From positions 992,001 through 1,056,000 of the forward strand of contig OZ237748.1 of assembly GCA_965178125.1 (NCBI GenBank): a DNA stretch of 64,000 nt, read 5' to 3'. The notes under the pieces are model-generated. The model was not told the DNA's origin, did not search any database, and was given only the letters and a program-made list of their open reading frames with translations. Origin of the DNA: Bilabrum cf. latius (taxonomy: Eukaryota; Bigyra: Bicosoecida; Bigyra; Bicosoecida). A program made the position numbers and the translations under genes. Below, piece by piece: positions 54,070 to 64,000 of the stretch; position 1 is the stretch's first letter; the number at the start of each line of letters is the position of its first letter.

Positions 54070-54651
54070 GTGTCTGCAAAAGGCGTGAAAAGGGATATTT
54101 TCCCAGTCATTGAGACTGCCAGTACGAGGCAAGGAGTCGATTCGAGCAGCGACGGGGCGGCGGCAGGAGGTGCAAGCGACGCTGACAGTGTAGGAGGAAG
54201 TTCAGTCGATTCGAGCCGCCGAGAAATTGCAGTCGATGGATCGCAGGTGCCGGACCTTCAGTTCACAAGCAGACAGTGCGCCGCGGAGGGTGACGTGGAC
54301 CTGATTCGGCAGCTGGTTGCAACCATTTTCTCACGGCGGCACACGGAGATTTGCTCCCTCGCCAACCTGAGCCTAGAGCAGTACTGCAGCACGCATGGGG
54401 GATTTCCAGAAGCTCTTGGGAAACTGCCGAAATCTGACCAGTCCCAGATCTTCGTGCAGTACGTCAAGACTGTGCAGGTTCTTGTGCGGGCCTCGATCGT
54501 GCCAAACTGCGGTGGAAAGGTTGGGCAGCGATGGGATAAGTTCGCCAATTCATTGACTCCAGCGGCAGAGGGCTGTGGCAGAGCTCCTAACCGTCCCCGT
54601 GAAATCTCCCAGAAATTTCTGGATTCCGGGTCCAAATTTGCGACCCAATGA
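54070..54651 (+). CDS. Hypothetical frame
   Basis: About 190 codons ending TGA with a Ser/Gly/Asp-rich first third and a helical second part (LANLSLEQYCSTHGG, VKTVQVLVRAS). It has no TAG codons. The first codon used is a GTG and a true start was not found, so it may be an exon. No family recognised. Confidence 0.35.
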   Translation: MSAKGVKRDIFPVIETASTRQGVDSSSDGAAAGGASDADSVGGSSVDSSRREIAVDGSQVPDLQFTSRQCAAEGDVDLIRQLVATIFSRRHTEICSLANLSLEQYCSTHGGFPEALGKLPKSDQSQIFVQYVKTVQVLVRASIVPNCGGKVGQRWDKFANSLTPAAEGCGRAPNRPREISQKFLDSGSKFATQ

Positions 54652-55821
54652 CACTCAGGGCCAAATATATCTAAAAAAAATGAGTGGAATAGAAATATAA
54701 CCACTAAATAGATTAGTATGTACGGTTGTCCGTGTAATACAGGTACAGTGATCTGGAGTTTCGCGCAAGAAATGTCAGTAATCGCGTCTTGAATCCGAAA
54801 GCTCTGCAAGGGAGACGAGCGCTGCGACCATCCTGACCGGAGTTTGGACACTATCAAAGTAGACATACCGTGAGCATCTAATACTGGACTGTGCAACAAG
54901 CCTCCCCCAATTCATTATTATTTTAGTAGGTGTTGTAATGTTGCGTAGATTACTTGTATGAAAATGTCCATGCATGGTACCAATCTGGGCTGTGCGATTC
55001 CCGACCTCGTCTGCAGTACCCCCAATATTCGCGGCTGTGTACAAAAAATACGCAGAGAGAAAATTTTGATCTGTTCGTCGATATCTGGATTTTGTGGCAA
55101 GCACAATTCAATGCCAGGTAGAACTCCCTCCGCAATGGTAGCATTGGCTAAGAAACAGAGGAAAAGTGCTGCTCAGACAGGCTCACTAGCCTGGCGTCGG
55201 CCAGCAAGCGCGGCTGGTGGCAGCGCTGGCCATTGGCGCCACAAGTCATACAGAGCTACATCCTCCGCACGTCATAATATTCAATGGGTTAAATTTGCAT
55301 GAATTTGCTGCAACGTCCAGAGCAGTGCGTATTTGGTGCAATATTTGCTAGCTTTGCCACTGCGTACAAAATTCGATTTCAGCAACGAGCAAGGGCCTCG
55401 GGTTGCTAATGCTACCCTTTTGTGCACAGCCAGCGGCAGAATGTACATTTAATATATTGAATGTCTACACTGTTCATTGTTAAAGGGAAACTTGCGATTG
55501 TTTGGGCCCTGTGTGATCGAACCAGTTTGCGGCCGCATCAGCAGCAACTGGCCACCCATCAGGCGCGAATCATCGGCCGTGCATCTCATACTAGCCCGTA
55601 ACTACACCACCTACACCGCATAATCTACAATTAATCCTACCAAAATCCCATTTGGCGTACTTGCAGCTACCAGTAGCTCTTCTGCCGCAGCAAAACCTGC
55701 AGTTGGGCGTTTGAGCACTTCGGCTAGTGCAGCCCTAACCATCGGTGCAAAAAGAACTAGACCGGCAAGCCAGTAGTCAAATTCGAAGCATTTATTATTA
55801 CATGATAAGTATCTGCAGGCG
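54652..55821. other. Intergenic
   Basis: AT-rich sequence with no recognisable gene. Confidence 0.4.
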
Positions 55822-57655
55822 ATGGTTGACGAAGATGACGATAAGGACTACATTGATCCAGACAGTGATGAGGACGAGATTTTGGACGCTCGGCAGATTT
55901 GAGCCGACCTCCAATATTTGGCCAGATACGACAAGCTGCCGCACGAGCAAAGCGCAGAAGGATAGAAGGAAATGAGTTGCAGCAGCCCATTGGTGAAATG
56001 TCACAGTTGCTGGATTCATAGCTCAGCCGGTACTACTTCAATGTTCGAGCCGAGATCGGCGAGGACGGAATCCCGAAGCCTGCAGCTAGGGCAGCTCGCC
56101 TGCGTGCACAGCCTATATTTAACAGTGGTAGAGCCGGTGTGGTGATTTCGTGATATCTCCACTTCGTATTATGTGCTCAACTGTGCCTCTAAACATTGCG
56201 TTCCCATGGGAGGCAACGTCAAGTAGACATGCCTCTGGCGCGGGCGGTGCGACCGGGCAACCCAGTGCCGCACAGGGCATGCCCGATGCCATGATGTTCT
56301 TGGCAGTCTTGCTGGCGAACTCCATCCTACGACCACGAATTCTACTAAAATATATCGTTAGTAGTATATTACCGGTAGATCGTTTCGATTATATTGTTTT
56401 AGATGACTGGAATCGCTGCCACCGCAATCTGGCTTTCGCCGACCGGGTTGGGGACCTCCCCGAAGAGGAGGTGGAGCAGGCTCGATCATCAGGCCAGCTC
56501 GGCAGCGCTGGAAGATCTAGAGATAAGATACGTCTTAATTATCCTCTTAGTATGATTGACACCGTTTCTGAGTTTTTCAGGTAGGCTGTATCGGTTCCAG
56601 GGTGGGTGGTAGTAGACGAGCAAGTGGTAGTGGTTTACGGCCTGCACAACGCAACCAAGCTGATGCCGAACAAGCCAGTATCCCATGGCTTTGAGTCGTA
56701 GGATCTCGCTAGGCCCGATGCATATGTAATCCATATTGACTTAACTACTATTGTTGAAGAGGACACGTTGCAATCAGTGGATGCTGAAGAGTATTGCTAC
56801 ACTGTTCCGTCGGACGGTGGAGTCACGCGCCGGTAGCTGACCCGGATGGACTTCCTAACAGCAGCAATTATATCCAAAGCATTGGATGGAAAACTAGAAG
56901 ATAGACTTGTATCAGTATATAACTATTTTATGTCAGCTCTATTGACATATTTGGCAAGTCATAATGGTTTGTGAACCTTTGGAACGCTTCGGAAGGGCAA
57001 GGTCAGCGGGGAGGTGCACCACTCGCTCGCACGCCTGAACAGGAACAGGCCAGGAGCTCGAGGCAGTGCAGTGACAGAGGCACCAGCAGGCTCTATACGA
57101 CAAACATCTACTAGTACTTGCTATGCTGGTGTCATTATGCCAGACTAGTTAGCAAATGGGATGCTACTGTCTGAGGTTGCCCTGCCAAGCAACGGGAGTC
57201 TGATGACCGGTCAGACAGTCGCCTTCGATCAGCCGTCAAGTAAGGCTACAACTACGTACGTGGTGGGACATTACGACAGGCTACCATTATTTAAGGCCTC
57301 TAGTATACTTCTAAAGTATTCTGTCAAGCAGACAAAGAAAATGAGAGGTGGACGGGGCCGTCTAAGTAGTGTGTACGCCCTGGTCGCGTTTATCCTCTAC
57401 AACAGGTACATGGGTGGAGTCGATCTTGCAGACAGGCAAAGGTTTTATTTCAAGTTGACGAACGGTCTACAGGGTAATATTAGAGCATACCATTGCATGT
57501 GGCTCGGAGTCATGGAACAGGTTAAAGTAAATGCCTATATACTGTGGCTGAACTTTGAAGCCATGCGAATGCACCGGCTCGCACCGAAGGCAAGGGGGCA
57601 AGTGGTATCACAAAGAGAACTGTTGCTGAGGAAATCGAGCACCTGGTCAGATTAA
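55822..57655 (+). pseudogene. piggyBac-type transposase, decayed
   Basis: A DDE transposase of the piggyBac superfamily. The acidic N-terminal start (MVDEDDDKDYIDPDSDEDE, from 55822) meets TGA 55900. The main frame (56123-57655) has DRFDYIVLDDW, VVVDEQVVVVYG (catalytic DE segment), LMPNKP, an NYFMSALL segment, FGTLRKGK and the diagnostic RYMGGVDLADRQRFYF. TAG codons at 56582, 56699, 56834 and 57146 are read through as Gln, but TGA 56972-56974 interrupts it in a conserved stretch, and the N-terminal part is in another frame. It ends TAA 57653 without the usual Cys-rich tail. Inverted repeats and TTAA duplications were not identified. Confidence 0.8.
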
Positions 57656-58501
57656 ATAGTGTGTATTCAATGTTTGTTGAGGTTCTATACGATGAAATTA
57701 TGCGCCCTTACTTGATTAGGAGGCGGAGCTCTAGAGGTACCTAGATTGCACGAGGCAAGCGAGATGGCAACAAGCGTACAAGTAATATGCCCACCAGGTC
57801 CGCAACGCGACTTGGGTCCCTGCGATATTTTCGATAGGCGTCAAATACGCTTGTTGTAATCAAGAAATTCATTGGATCTGATGGAAAGGGCAAATAGATG
57901 CAGTGTTGCGCCACCATTGGTGGACGCAGGTGCACCAAGTCACAGCAAAACCAAGAGCCTGAGAGGTATATTGAGTGTATCGCATGCTTCCAGCCGGTGT
58001 GTGGCATTTTAAAGTATCCAACAACCATTTTAGCACGAGAGAAGGGTGCTAACATGATGTAATAACCTAAAAGTCTAGTCTTGTAGGTAGCCTCGAACTG
58101 TGCAGCATTCAGTCGTCCTAACCTAAGATTGCATTTTCGGGCTTACTCAAGCATTTAAAAAATTGCGTCCCAAGCTAAAATCAAATTTTATGTGTATTTA
58201 TTAGTCATACACATTTAATATTTTCAATTGCAGATACATTCGAAAAGTTATGGTCGAACCAAATGTGGTGACCCGCTCCGGCTCAAAATAATTTGGAGTC
58301 ACAGGATCTCAGCACCATGCAGGCGCACACTCTTCCAATTAGTCAAAACATTCTTACATATATACTAATATTTGGTTTGCATTAATAAAAGTAAAATTGC
58401 ACCGCAGCATTGGGCAAAAATCAAAGGACAAAGATTTTGCCGATTTGCCTCAAAATCCGGAAACCGGCTGAAATCGAGATTTCACGGGGACGGCTAAGAA
58501 G
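57656..58501. other. Intergenic
   Basis: AT-rich, no recognisable gene. Confidence 0.4.
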
Positions 58502-59614
58502 ATGGGTAGGTCTGGACGAGCGAGCAAGTAGGCAGACATTCCGCCTCCTGGCGTGAGCAAGTGCCAAAAACTCGGATTGCAATACTCGGGACTTGATGAG
58601 GACTGGCACCACCAGGACAAGGAAGGGAAACCCGCCGTAGAACTAGATGGACCTGGTAGCGACGCCGGGGGATCTGCTGGGGCGGACAAGACTGGCGGTG
58701 ACATCGCGGGACCCGCGGAATCCAAAAAATCAAAACGGAGCGAGGGAAAAGGTGCAGATGAAGAGGCCACCGGAGACGCAGCAGAACCGGAGAAACGGTC
58801 TGAATCAGCGCCAGCACCAGTACCAGCACCAGCACCAGCACCGGCACCAGCACCAGCGCCAGCGCCAGCACCAGCACCAGCACCAGCACCAGAACCAGCA
58901 CCAGGAGAAGAGGCAGGGTCAGCCGCAGGTCCAGCAGCAGCTAGTGGAGCAGGAACTGGCGAAGAAGAATCAGATGCACGGACGGATCCGGAGACGTTCC
59001 AGTCCTGCCAGCTCGCTCACCCTGACAGAACTCAATTCGGTGTCCCTGGCATCCACGTCAGCATGTACGGCCTCGAGCAGGAGATGCACAAGTGGATTCG
59101 ATTCGCCGGCCTGAGGGCCTTCAAGCATATCTTCGACCTCAAGCCCCCCGACTCGCTGCGAGGACTAGACGAGTTCTTCGCAGGGGAGTCTACCGACAAG
59201 ACGCGCAGCGAGGCCGGCGTGATGGCTGCCTGCAAAAAGCTGCAAGCCGTGAATTTCGAGAATGTACCATTCACCGTCGACCTTGTATAGACTGTAAGTG
59301 ACGAGAGCTTCCGGATGGTAATTGCAGCCATCCGTGCTGGAAAAGACGACGAGTCTGCATTTATATACCTACAGGACGAGGCAATTCTTAAAAGGGCAGC
59401 TGATGAAGATCGCCATGTTGACGCCAAAGACGAGGCAACGGCCTAGGAATATGTACAAGCCGACTGCTCCGATTCGATGTCTGCATTCGAGGTGATCGGC
59501 AAAGTGGTCACCCGCCTCCCCATGGCTGGACTGTTCGTGCTGAACGAGAAGCAGAAATGGCAACTTGTGGCGGCGCCATCCTCTTCGCAGTCTCACAAGT
59601 TTATAATGCTTTGA
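58502..59614 (+). CDS. Hypothetical protein with Ala-Pro repeat
   Basis: One frame of 370 codons from ATG 58502 to TGA 59612 when TAG (58529, 59288, 59444) is read as Gln. The order is a short basic N-terminus, a DEDWHHQDKEGKP segment, an acidic low-complexity part, an alternating Ala-Pro run (58807-58905), then a more structured half (MYGLEQEMHKWIRFAGLRAF, LDEFFAGESTDKTRSEAG, FEVIGKVVTRLPMAGLFVLN). There is no known domain that I recognise. Its place after piggyBac may mean it is transposon-associated. Confidence 0.6.
58807..58905 (+). repeat. GCACCA hexamer repeat
   Basis: About 16 units of GCACCA/GCGCCA encode alternating Ala-Pro in the preceding gene. Confidence 0.9.
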
Positions 59615-59764
59615 TCCAGACATTGTGTCCGATGATCCCATACAAATGATTCGGAATGGTATCGCCGCCCTTTTCCACCAAATCTCAGCCGAGCAGGGTC
59701 AGCTGTTTTTTCGCGAACGTTCAGCTGATACTGGCGTGATCCTGTGATTGACCGGCAAGCTGTC

Positions 59765-59964
59765 NNNNNNNNNNNNNNNNNNNNNNNNNNNNNNNNNNNN
59801 NNNNNNNNNNNNNNNNNNNNNNNNNNNNNNNNNNNNNNNNNNNNNNNNNNNNNNNNNNNNNNNNNNNNNNNNNNNNNNNNNNNNNNNNNNNNNNNNNNNN
59901 NNNNNNNNNNNNNNNNNNNNNNNNNNNNNNNNNNNNNNNNNNNNNNNNNNNNNNNNNNNNNNNN
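59765..59964. other. Assembly gap (200 N)
   Basis: Exactly 200 N bases; a round number typical of a scaffold gap of unknown true size. It truncates the last exon of ankyrin-like gene F. Confidence 0.99.
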
Positions 59965-61397
59965 AACAGTGCTGGCACAAACGATGGTCTGTGTGGGTAG
60001 ACGAATCCTTTGAGATTGGCGGGCGGCTCCTGCAACAAATGCTCAATAGAAGTCCCGTCATCCGATACAAAGTCTAACCTAGCACCGGCTTGCAGAAGGT
60101 GCATGAGTCCGCTGATGTCTTTGTAGATCTGGGTTAGGACCACCAGAGGGAGGCCAGACTGGGATGAAATAGTTAAGGTGGAATCAAGTGATGGCAAGCA
60201 TAGTACCAGCATTGCACTCATGGATCAGCGATACATGGGATATTTACTACTTCTGTAACTTGATTCTCACTTTATCTACTCGGTCCGCCGACATGCCGTG
60301 CTTGAGCAACAGCGGTATCTTGCCTCTGAAAACCCATGGAGCATACGCTTTGGTCTTCTCAGCCACATGGCAGTCTGGATCTGCCCCTCTGGACAGCAAA
60401 GTGCGCGATATTGCGCCCTTAATTGGCGGTTTACATGATGGGAACTCCAGCAAAGGAGAATCGAAGGGATTGTGCTGTGATAGAGAGAGAAGGGAACGGG
60501 TTGCAGCGCTCGTGCAACAATAGCACGCAATTCGTTGTAACTGACAAACACAGCGCATGCCATGCGATGCTCTCACGCTGTTGTCCAGTGGAACCCCAGC
60601 ATCGAGCAGCAATTTGCAAACCTTGGGGGCATCTGTTTTCTTGCCTAGTGAACGACAGTTTCGGACCACTCTGTCAGTCTGCGCTTAAGAAGTATAGTCC
60701 GATCGTCTCGTATACAAAAAAGGTGAAATATCATTTATGTCTAAACACACAGCAGGCATGAAACAATACTCCCCTAACTCACCCTCTTGCACAGGTTAAG
60801 CCCATGACGGATTTGCAGCGCCACGCCCACCGCTCGGCCCATGCTGTACATCTCCTGCAGTCTCGAACATGAGCAAGTTACTAGATGGGAATAGTTCCAT
60901 TCTCAACATTCAATTGCACAAACGAATGATCTGCACTCTCACCGGTGGGATCCCCCAGCTGTACAGCAGGCCAAGCACCGATTCAAAGACAGAATCTTCG
61001 GCACCACGCAGCCAGGATTCCATGCTCTGTCTCACAGCCTGCTTGCGGAGAGAATGCAACTCAAAGCGAGATACCAGCGTACATAGCATCATCATCAAAT
61101 GCACGAATACTCTTGCGATTCGGATTCACCCAGTGCGTGAAGTCAACTCCTGCCTCTCGGCAGACTTCCCAGTACGAAAGAGGCAGGTCTTTGCCACACA
61201 AAAACTTAATTGTGAACTGCGGTGATGTTACGGAGACCAGCAGACGCTAGAAATTTCAGGACACAGCAGAAAGGTATTCAATGCACCCAATGGCATCTCA
61301 CTTGAGCGTATTGCAGCAGTTCATCTAGTTTGTCTCTGTGATGGCTGACAACCTCATCAAAGCCTTTGGCGTTGAGAAGATCCACCAGCTCCATCAT
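59965..61397 (-). CDS. Ankyrin-like gene F, 3' end in gap
   Basis: Seven exons, all phase 0: 61302-61397 (ATG 61397, MMELVDLLNAKGFDEVV), 61130-61216, 60943-61038, 60783-60854, 60577-60678, 60271-60474 and 60158 down to the gap at 59965. Introns use GTGAG-type donors. Segments such as DAPKVCKLLLDAGVPLDNS and ISGLMHLLQAGARLDFVSDD resemble degenerate ankyrin repeats. The gene is a tandem duplicate of gene E. At 60129-60131 it has CAG where gene E has TAG. The C-terminal signature present in E would lie in or beyond the gap. Confidence 0.75.
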
Positions 61398-61777
61398 TAA
61401 TACTTTTCTTACGACAAGCAATGAGTCACTGGATTTGATTTTGCAGAAATTGCATTGAAGCTGTGAGGGAACGTTCGTCAGGCTTCTATGGGAATATCTA
61501 CCTTTCTTCAAAATCTTCCCTACTATGATCACACGTTGTAAAATATGGCGAGCGCTGCCCCTCAGTGCCTGATCAGCAGACGGCTTCATCGCCGCTCAAG
61601 TCTAATAGCGACCTTCCACCTTCCACATCCGCATGTGGTCGGGTAATCCAATCCCATAATCTGAGCCACTCGTCTCACAAACGCCCAAACCCCCATCTGC
61701 CAGGCCTGTGCCTCTCCCTTCCACTCCACCGTATCAACCCGATGACCCCACCACTCATCTTCTCCTCCACTCCTTCC
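61398..61777. other. Intergenic
   Basis: Short region upstream of gene F; no gene recognised. Confidence 0.4.
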
Positions 61778-62080
61778 TCACCCGCTTTGGTGAACCATCG
61801 CCCCCTCCCCATCTGCTCCGCCCTCAACCCCCATTCGCTCACCCTTAGTCGCCGCCGCTCCTGGTCTGCATCCCTAGCCGCTCTCTCTCTCACACTCCTC
61901 CGCATCGCTGCTTTGCATCTGCTCCTGCAACTCGCGCGAGTCCTGCGACCACCGCTCCACCTCAATCTCAAATACTGTGCTGGCCTCACCAACCAACACG
62001 CTGCCATTGGGCGACGGGTTTCCGTAGCGTGCTGCCGGCCAGCCCCAGCCCTCGTGCACAGCCCCTAGGCCAGGACCCAT
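61778..62080 (-). CDS. Unassigned frame with VGEA-EIEV segment
   Basis: A frame that reads through one TAG to TGA 61778. It contains VLVGEASTVFEIEVERW, closely related to segments at 42203-42260 and near 37975-38040, followed by a helical SRELQEQMQSSDAEE. It may be an exon of a separate gene or a 3' remnant of gene E. Start not determined. Confidence 0.4.
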
Positions 62081-62421
62081 CGCCTGACCCAGACGTGGAT
62101 CCAGTGGCCCACTCGCCTAGATCGTCGAGCAGCAGCTGCAACACCATTCTCCCGCCCCAACTATGCGAGTCTACATCCGCGTCCCCGACCTGTTCTATGG
62201 TACGCGCTACCTATCTATACATCCCCATCCATACCAGATCTGATCCAAATCTCAGAACTCCTTCGGATATCACCGCCCTTCTTTCCCACATCCCAGCCCT
62301 GTCTGTGCCACTTGTTTCTTCGAATCCACCCACCCTATCCACCATGTATTCTTCATCCCTCCTCTTCGACACTTCATATTCATCTCACGCATGTACTGCC
62401 TCCAGTGCAAAGCCACAGCCC

Positions 62422-64000
62422 TCAACGCCACATGCCCAAGTCCGCGCCCTGATCCTTCAGCAACGCCTCGCATTCAACGTGCCCACCCCGTACAGCCGCT
62501 TCCAAAGCTGTCACATACTCACCAGCATCACCTAAATCACCCGCCAGCAAACAACCCTTCCGATGATGCCCGCCAGCCAGCTTGCCTAATCGCAGACGCT
62601 TGGCCAGTTCCAGAGGCCTCCCCTCGCTCGCTGCTTTAAACACCAGTGCTACATCCCTGTGCGCCTCCATCCCCTACCGCCAGCCCACCACCGCCCATAT
62701 CCTATCGCGCGGATCTGGAGGTCCTTCACGAAGTGTCTCACGATCCCCTGTTGCCTTGAGGTGGTCGATGATGAGCCGGAGAAGCCGCTGGGGGTTGCCG
62801 CGTGTTGATGGCAGGAGTGCTGGCACAAACGATGGTCTGTACCGGTAGCTCAATAATTTGAGATTGGCGGGCGGTTCCTGCAGCAAATGTTCAATAGAAG
62901 TCCCATCATCCGATACAAAGTCTAATCTAGCACCGGCTTGCAGAAGGTGCATGAGTCCGCTGATGTCTTTGTAGATCTAGGTTAGGACCACCAGAGGGAG
63001 GCCAGACTGGGAGGGAACAGGTCAGGTAGAAACAATTGTTGAGAGGACGATCATCAGCACTGCAATCATGACGCAGCGATACATGTGGTACATACTACTT
63101 ATGTACCTTGATTCTCACTTTATCTATCCGGTCCGCCGACATGCCGTGCTTGAGCAACAGCGGTATCTTGCCTCTGAAAATCCCTGGAACATATGCTTTG
63201 GTCTTCTCAGCCACATGGCAGTCTGGATCTGCCCCTCTTGACAGCAAGATGCGCAATATTGCGCCCTTAATTGGCGGTTTACATGATGCAATTTCCAGCA
63301 AAGGGGTATCGAAGGGATTGTGCTGTGATAGAGAAAGTAGGGAAAGAGGCGCAGCGCTCGTGCAACAATAGCACGCAATTCGTTGTAACTGACAAACACA
63401 GCGCATGCCATGCGATGCTCTCACGCTGTTGTCCAGTGGAACCCCAGCATCGAGCAGCAATCTGCAAACCTTGGGGGCATCTGTTTTCTTGCCTAGTGAA
63501 CGACAATTTCGGACTATTCTGTCAGTCTGCGCTCGAGAAAGATGTTTCGTTGGCCTCAAATACATAAGACGTATGAAACTTGTTATACACGTCTGAACAC
63601 ACAGCAGGCATGAAACAATACTCCCCTAACTCACCCTCTTGCACAGGTTAAGCCCATGACGGATTTGCAGCGCCACGCCCACCGCTCGGCCCATGCTGTA
63701 CATCTCCTGCAGTCTCGAACATGAGCAAGTTACTAGATGGGAATAGTTCCATTCTCAACATTCAATTGCACAAACGAATGATCTGCACTCTCACCGGTGG
63801 GATCCCCCAGCTGTACAGCAGGCCAAGCACCGATTCAAAGACAGAATCTTCGGCACCACGCAGCCAGGCTTCCATGCTCTGTCTCACAGTCTGCTTTCAG
63901 GGAGAATGCAATTCAAAGCAGGATACCAACGTGCAGAGCTTCATCATCAAATGCAAGAATGCTCTTGCGATTCGGATTCACCCAGTGCGTGAAGTCAACT
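62422..64000 (-). CDS. Ankyrin-like gene E, 5' end outside window
   Basis: Exons (minus): from 63982 past the edge, 63795-63890, 63635-63706, 63425-63526, 63119-63322 and 62422-63006, all phase 0 and matching gene F exon by exon. The last exon (194 residues) ends with the shared signature: WR-TAG-GMEAHRDVALVFKAA, RPLELAKRLRLGKLAGG, and LEAAVRGGHVEC, then TGA 62422. TAG codons: 62674 and 62977. The latter corresponds to CAG in gene F. Function unknown; repeat-type interaction protein. Confidence 0.78.
62815..64000. repeat. Tandem duplication, second copy of 59965-61150
   Basis: Near-identical over exons and introns with an offset of about 2,850 bp, covering genes F and E. Small differences are scattered through both introns and exons. 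The copy continues beyond the window. Confidence 0.9.

Noticed and set aside
982-62979. TAG-interrupted frames as pseudogenes under the standard code
   Set aside because: Interruptions are almost only TAG, affect intact conserved genes on every scale, and fall at Gln positions; random decay would give all three stops and frameshifts.
982-62979. TAG reassigned to leucine or another residue
   Set aside because: CAG/TAG swap between tandem copies, Gln-run context and Gln columns in recombinase, lectin and ankyrin repeats all favour Gln.

Overview
This is eukaryotic nuclear DNA, from a protist or alga that I cannot name. Several genes have GT-AG introns, often about 100 nt long, and the proteins are eukaryotic: a myosin, a dynamin-related protein, the VPS51 tethering subunit, ankyrin-repeat proteins, a DIRS-type retrotransposon and a piggyBac-type transposase. 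The window contains one 200-base run of N, a scaffold gap at 59765-59964.

The main result is that TAG appears to be read as glutamine. I counted roughly 50 in-frame TAG codons in frames that are otherwise clearly coding, including VPS51, dynamin, myosin, ankyrin genes, lectins, retrotransposon gag-pol, tyrosine recombinase and piggyBac. The same frames almost never carry internal TAA or TGA. TAG falls inside poly-Gln runs, at the conserved Gln of the recombinase LQxLGRW motif, at Gln positions of ankyrin and lectin repeats, and it replaces a CAG in one of two nearly identical tandem gene copies. Genes end in TGA or TAA. All coordinates below assume TAG = Gln, so many genes are much longer than standard-code translation would show.

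Layout. 1-6600: a DIRS-like tyrosine-recombinase retrotransposon. 6600-19500: a minus-strand cluster of bulb-type (mannose-binding) lectin genes. One is broken by a 3.1-kb DNA transposon with 22-bp inverted repeats and an 8-bp target duplication, and by a 288-bp repeat made of consecutive hairpins; a GAA-repeat gene lies between the others. 19773-25635: an ankyrin gene built as one 99-nt exon per repeat. 26044-35878: divergent, intron-free, very GC-rich VPS51 and dynamin genes. 36294-44824: two more ankyrin genes, a decayed copy, and a three-exon type I membrane protein. 45868-52749: an intron-free myosin with IQ, ankyrin and WW domains. 53398-59614: transposon-related genes, including piggyBac. 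59965-64000: two tandem copies of another ankyrin-like gene on the minus strand.

A second unusual layer: the 12-mer GTGTGACGAGTG (either strand) occurs about 40 times inside the coding sequences of VPS51, dynamin and myosin, together with two other short motifs. It is found in both orientations and in more than one reading frame, so it seems conserved as nucleic acid rather than as peptide. These motif-rich insertions lie between the conserved domains of the three proteins.
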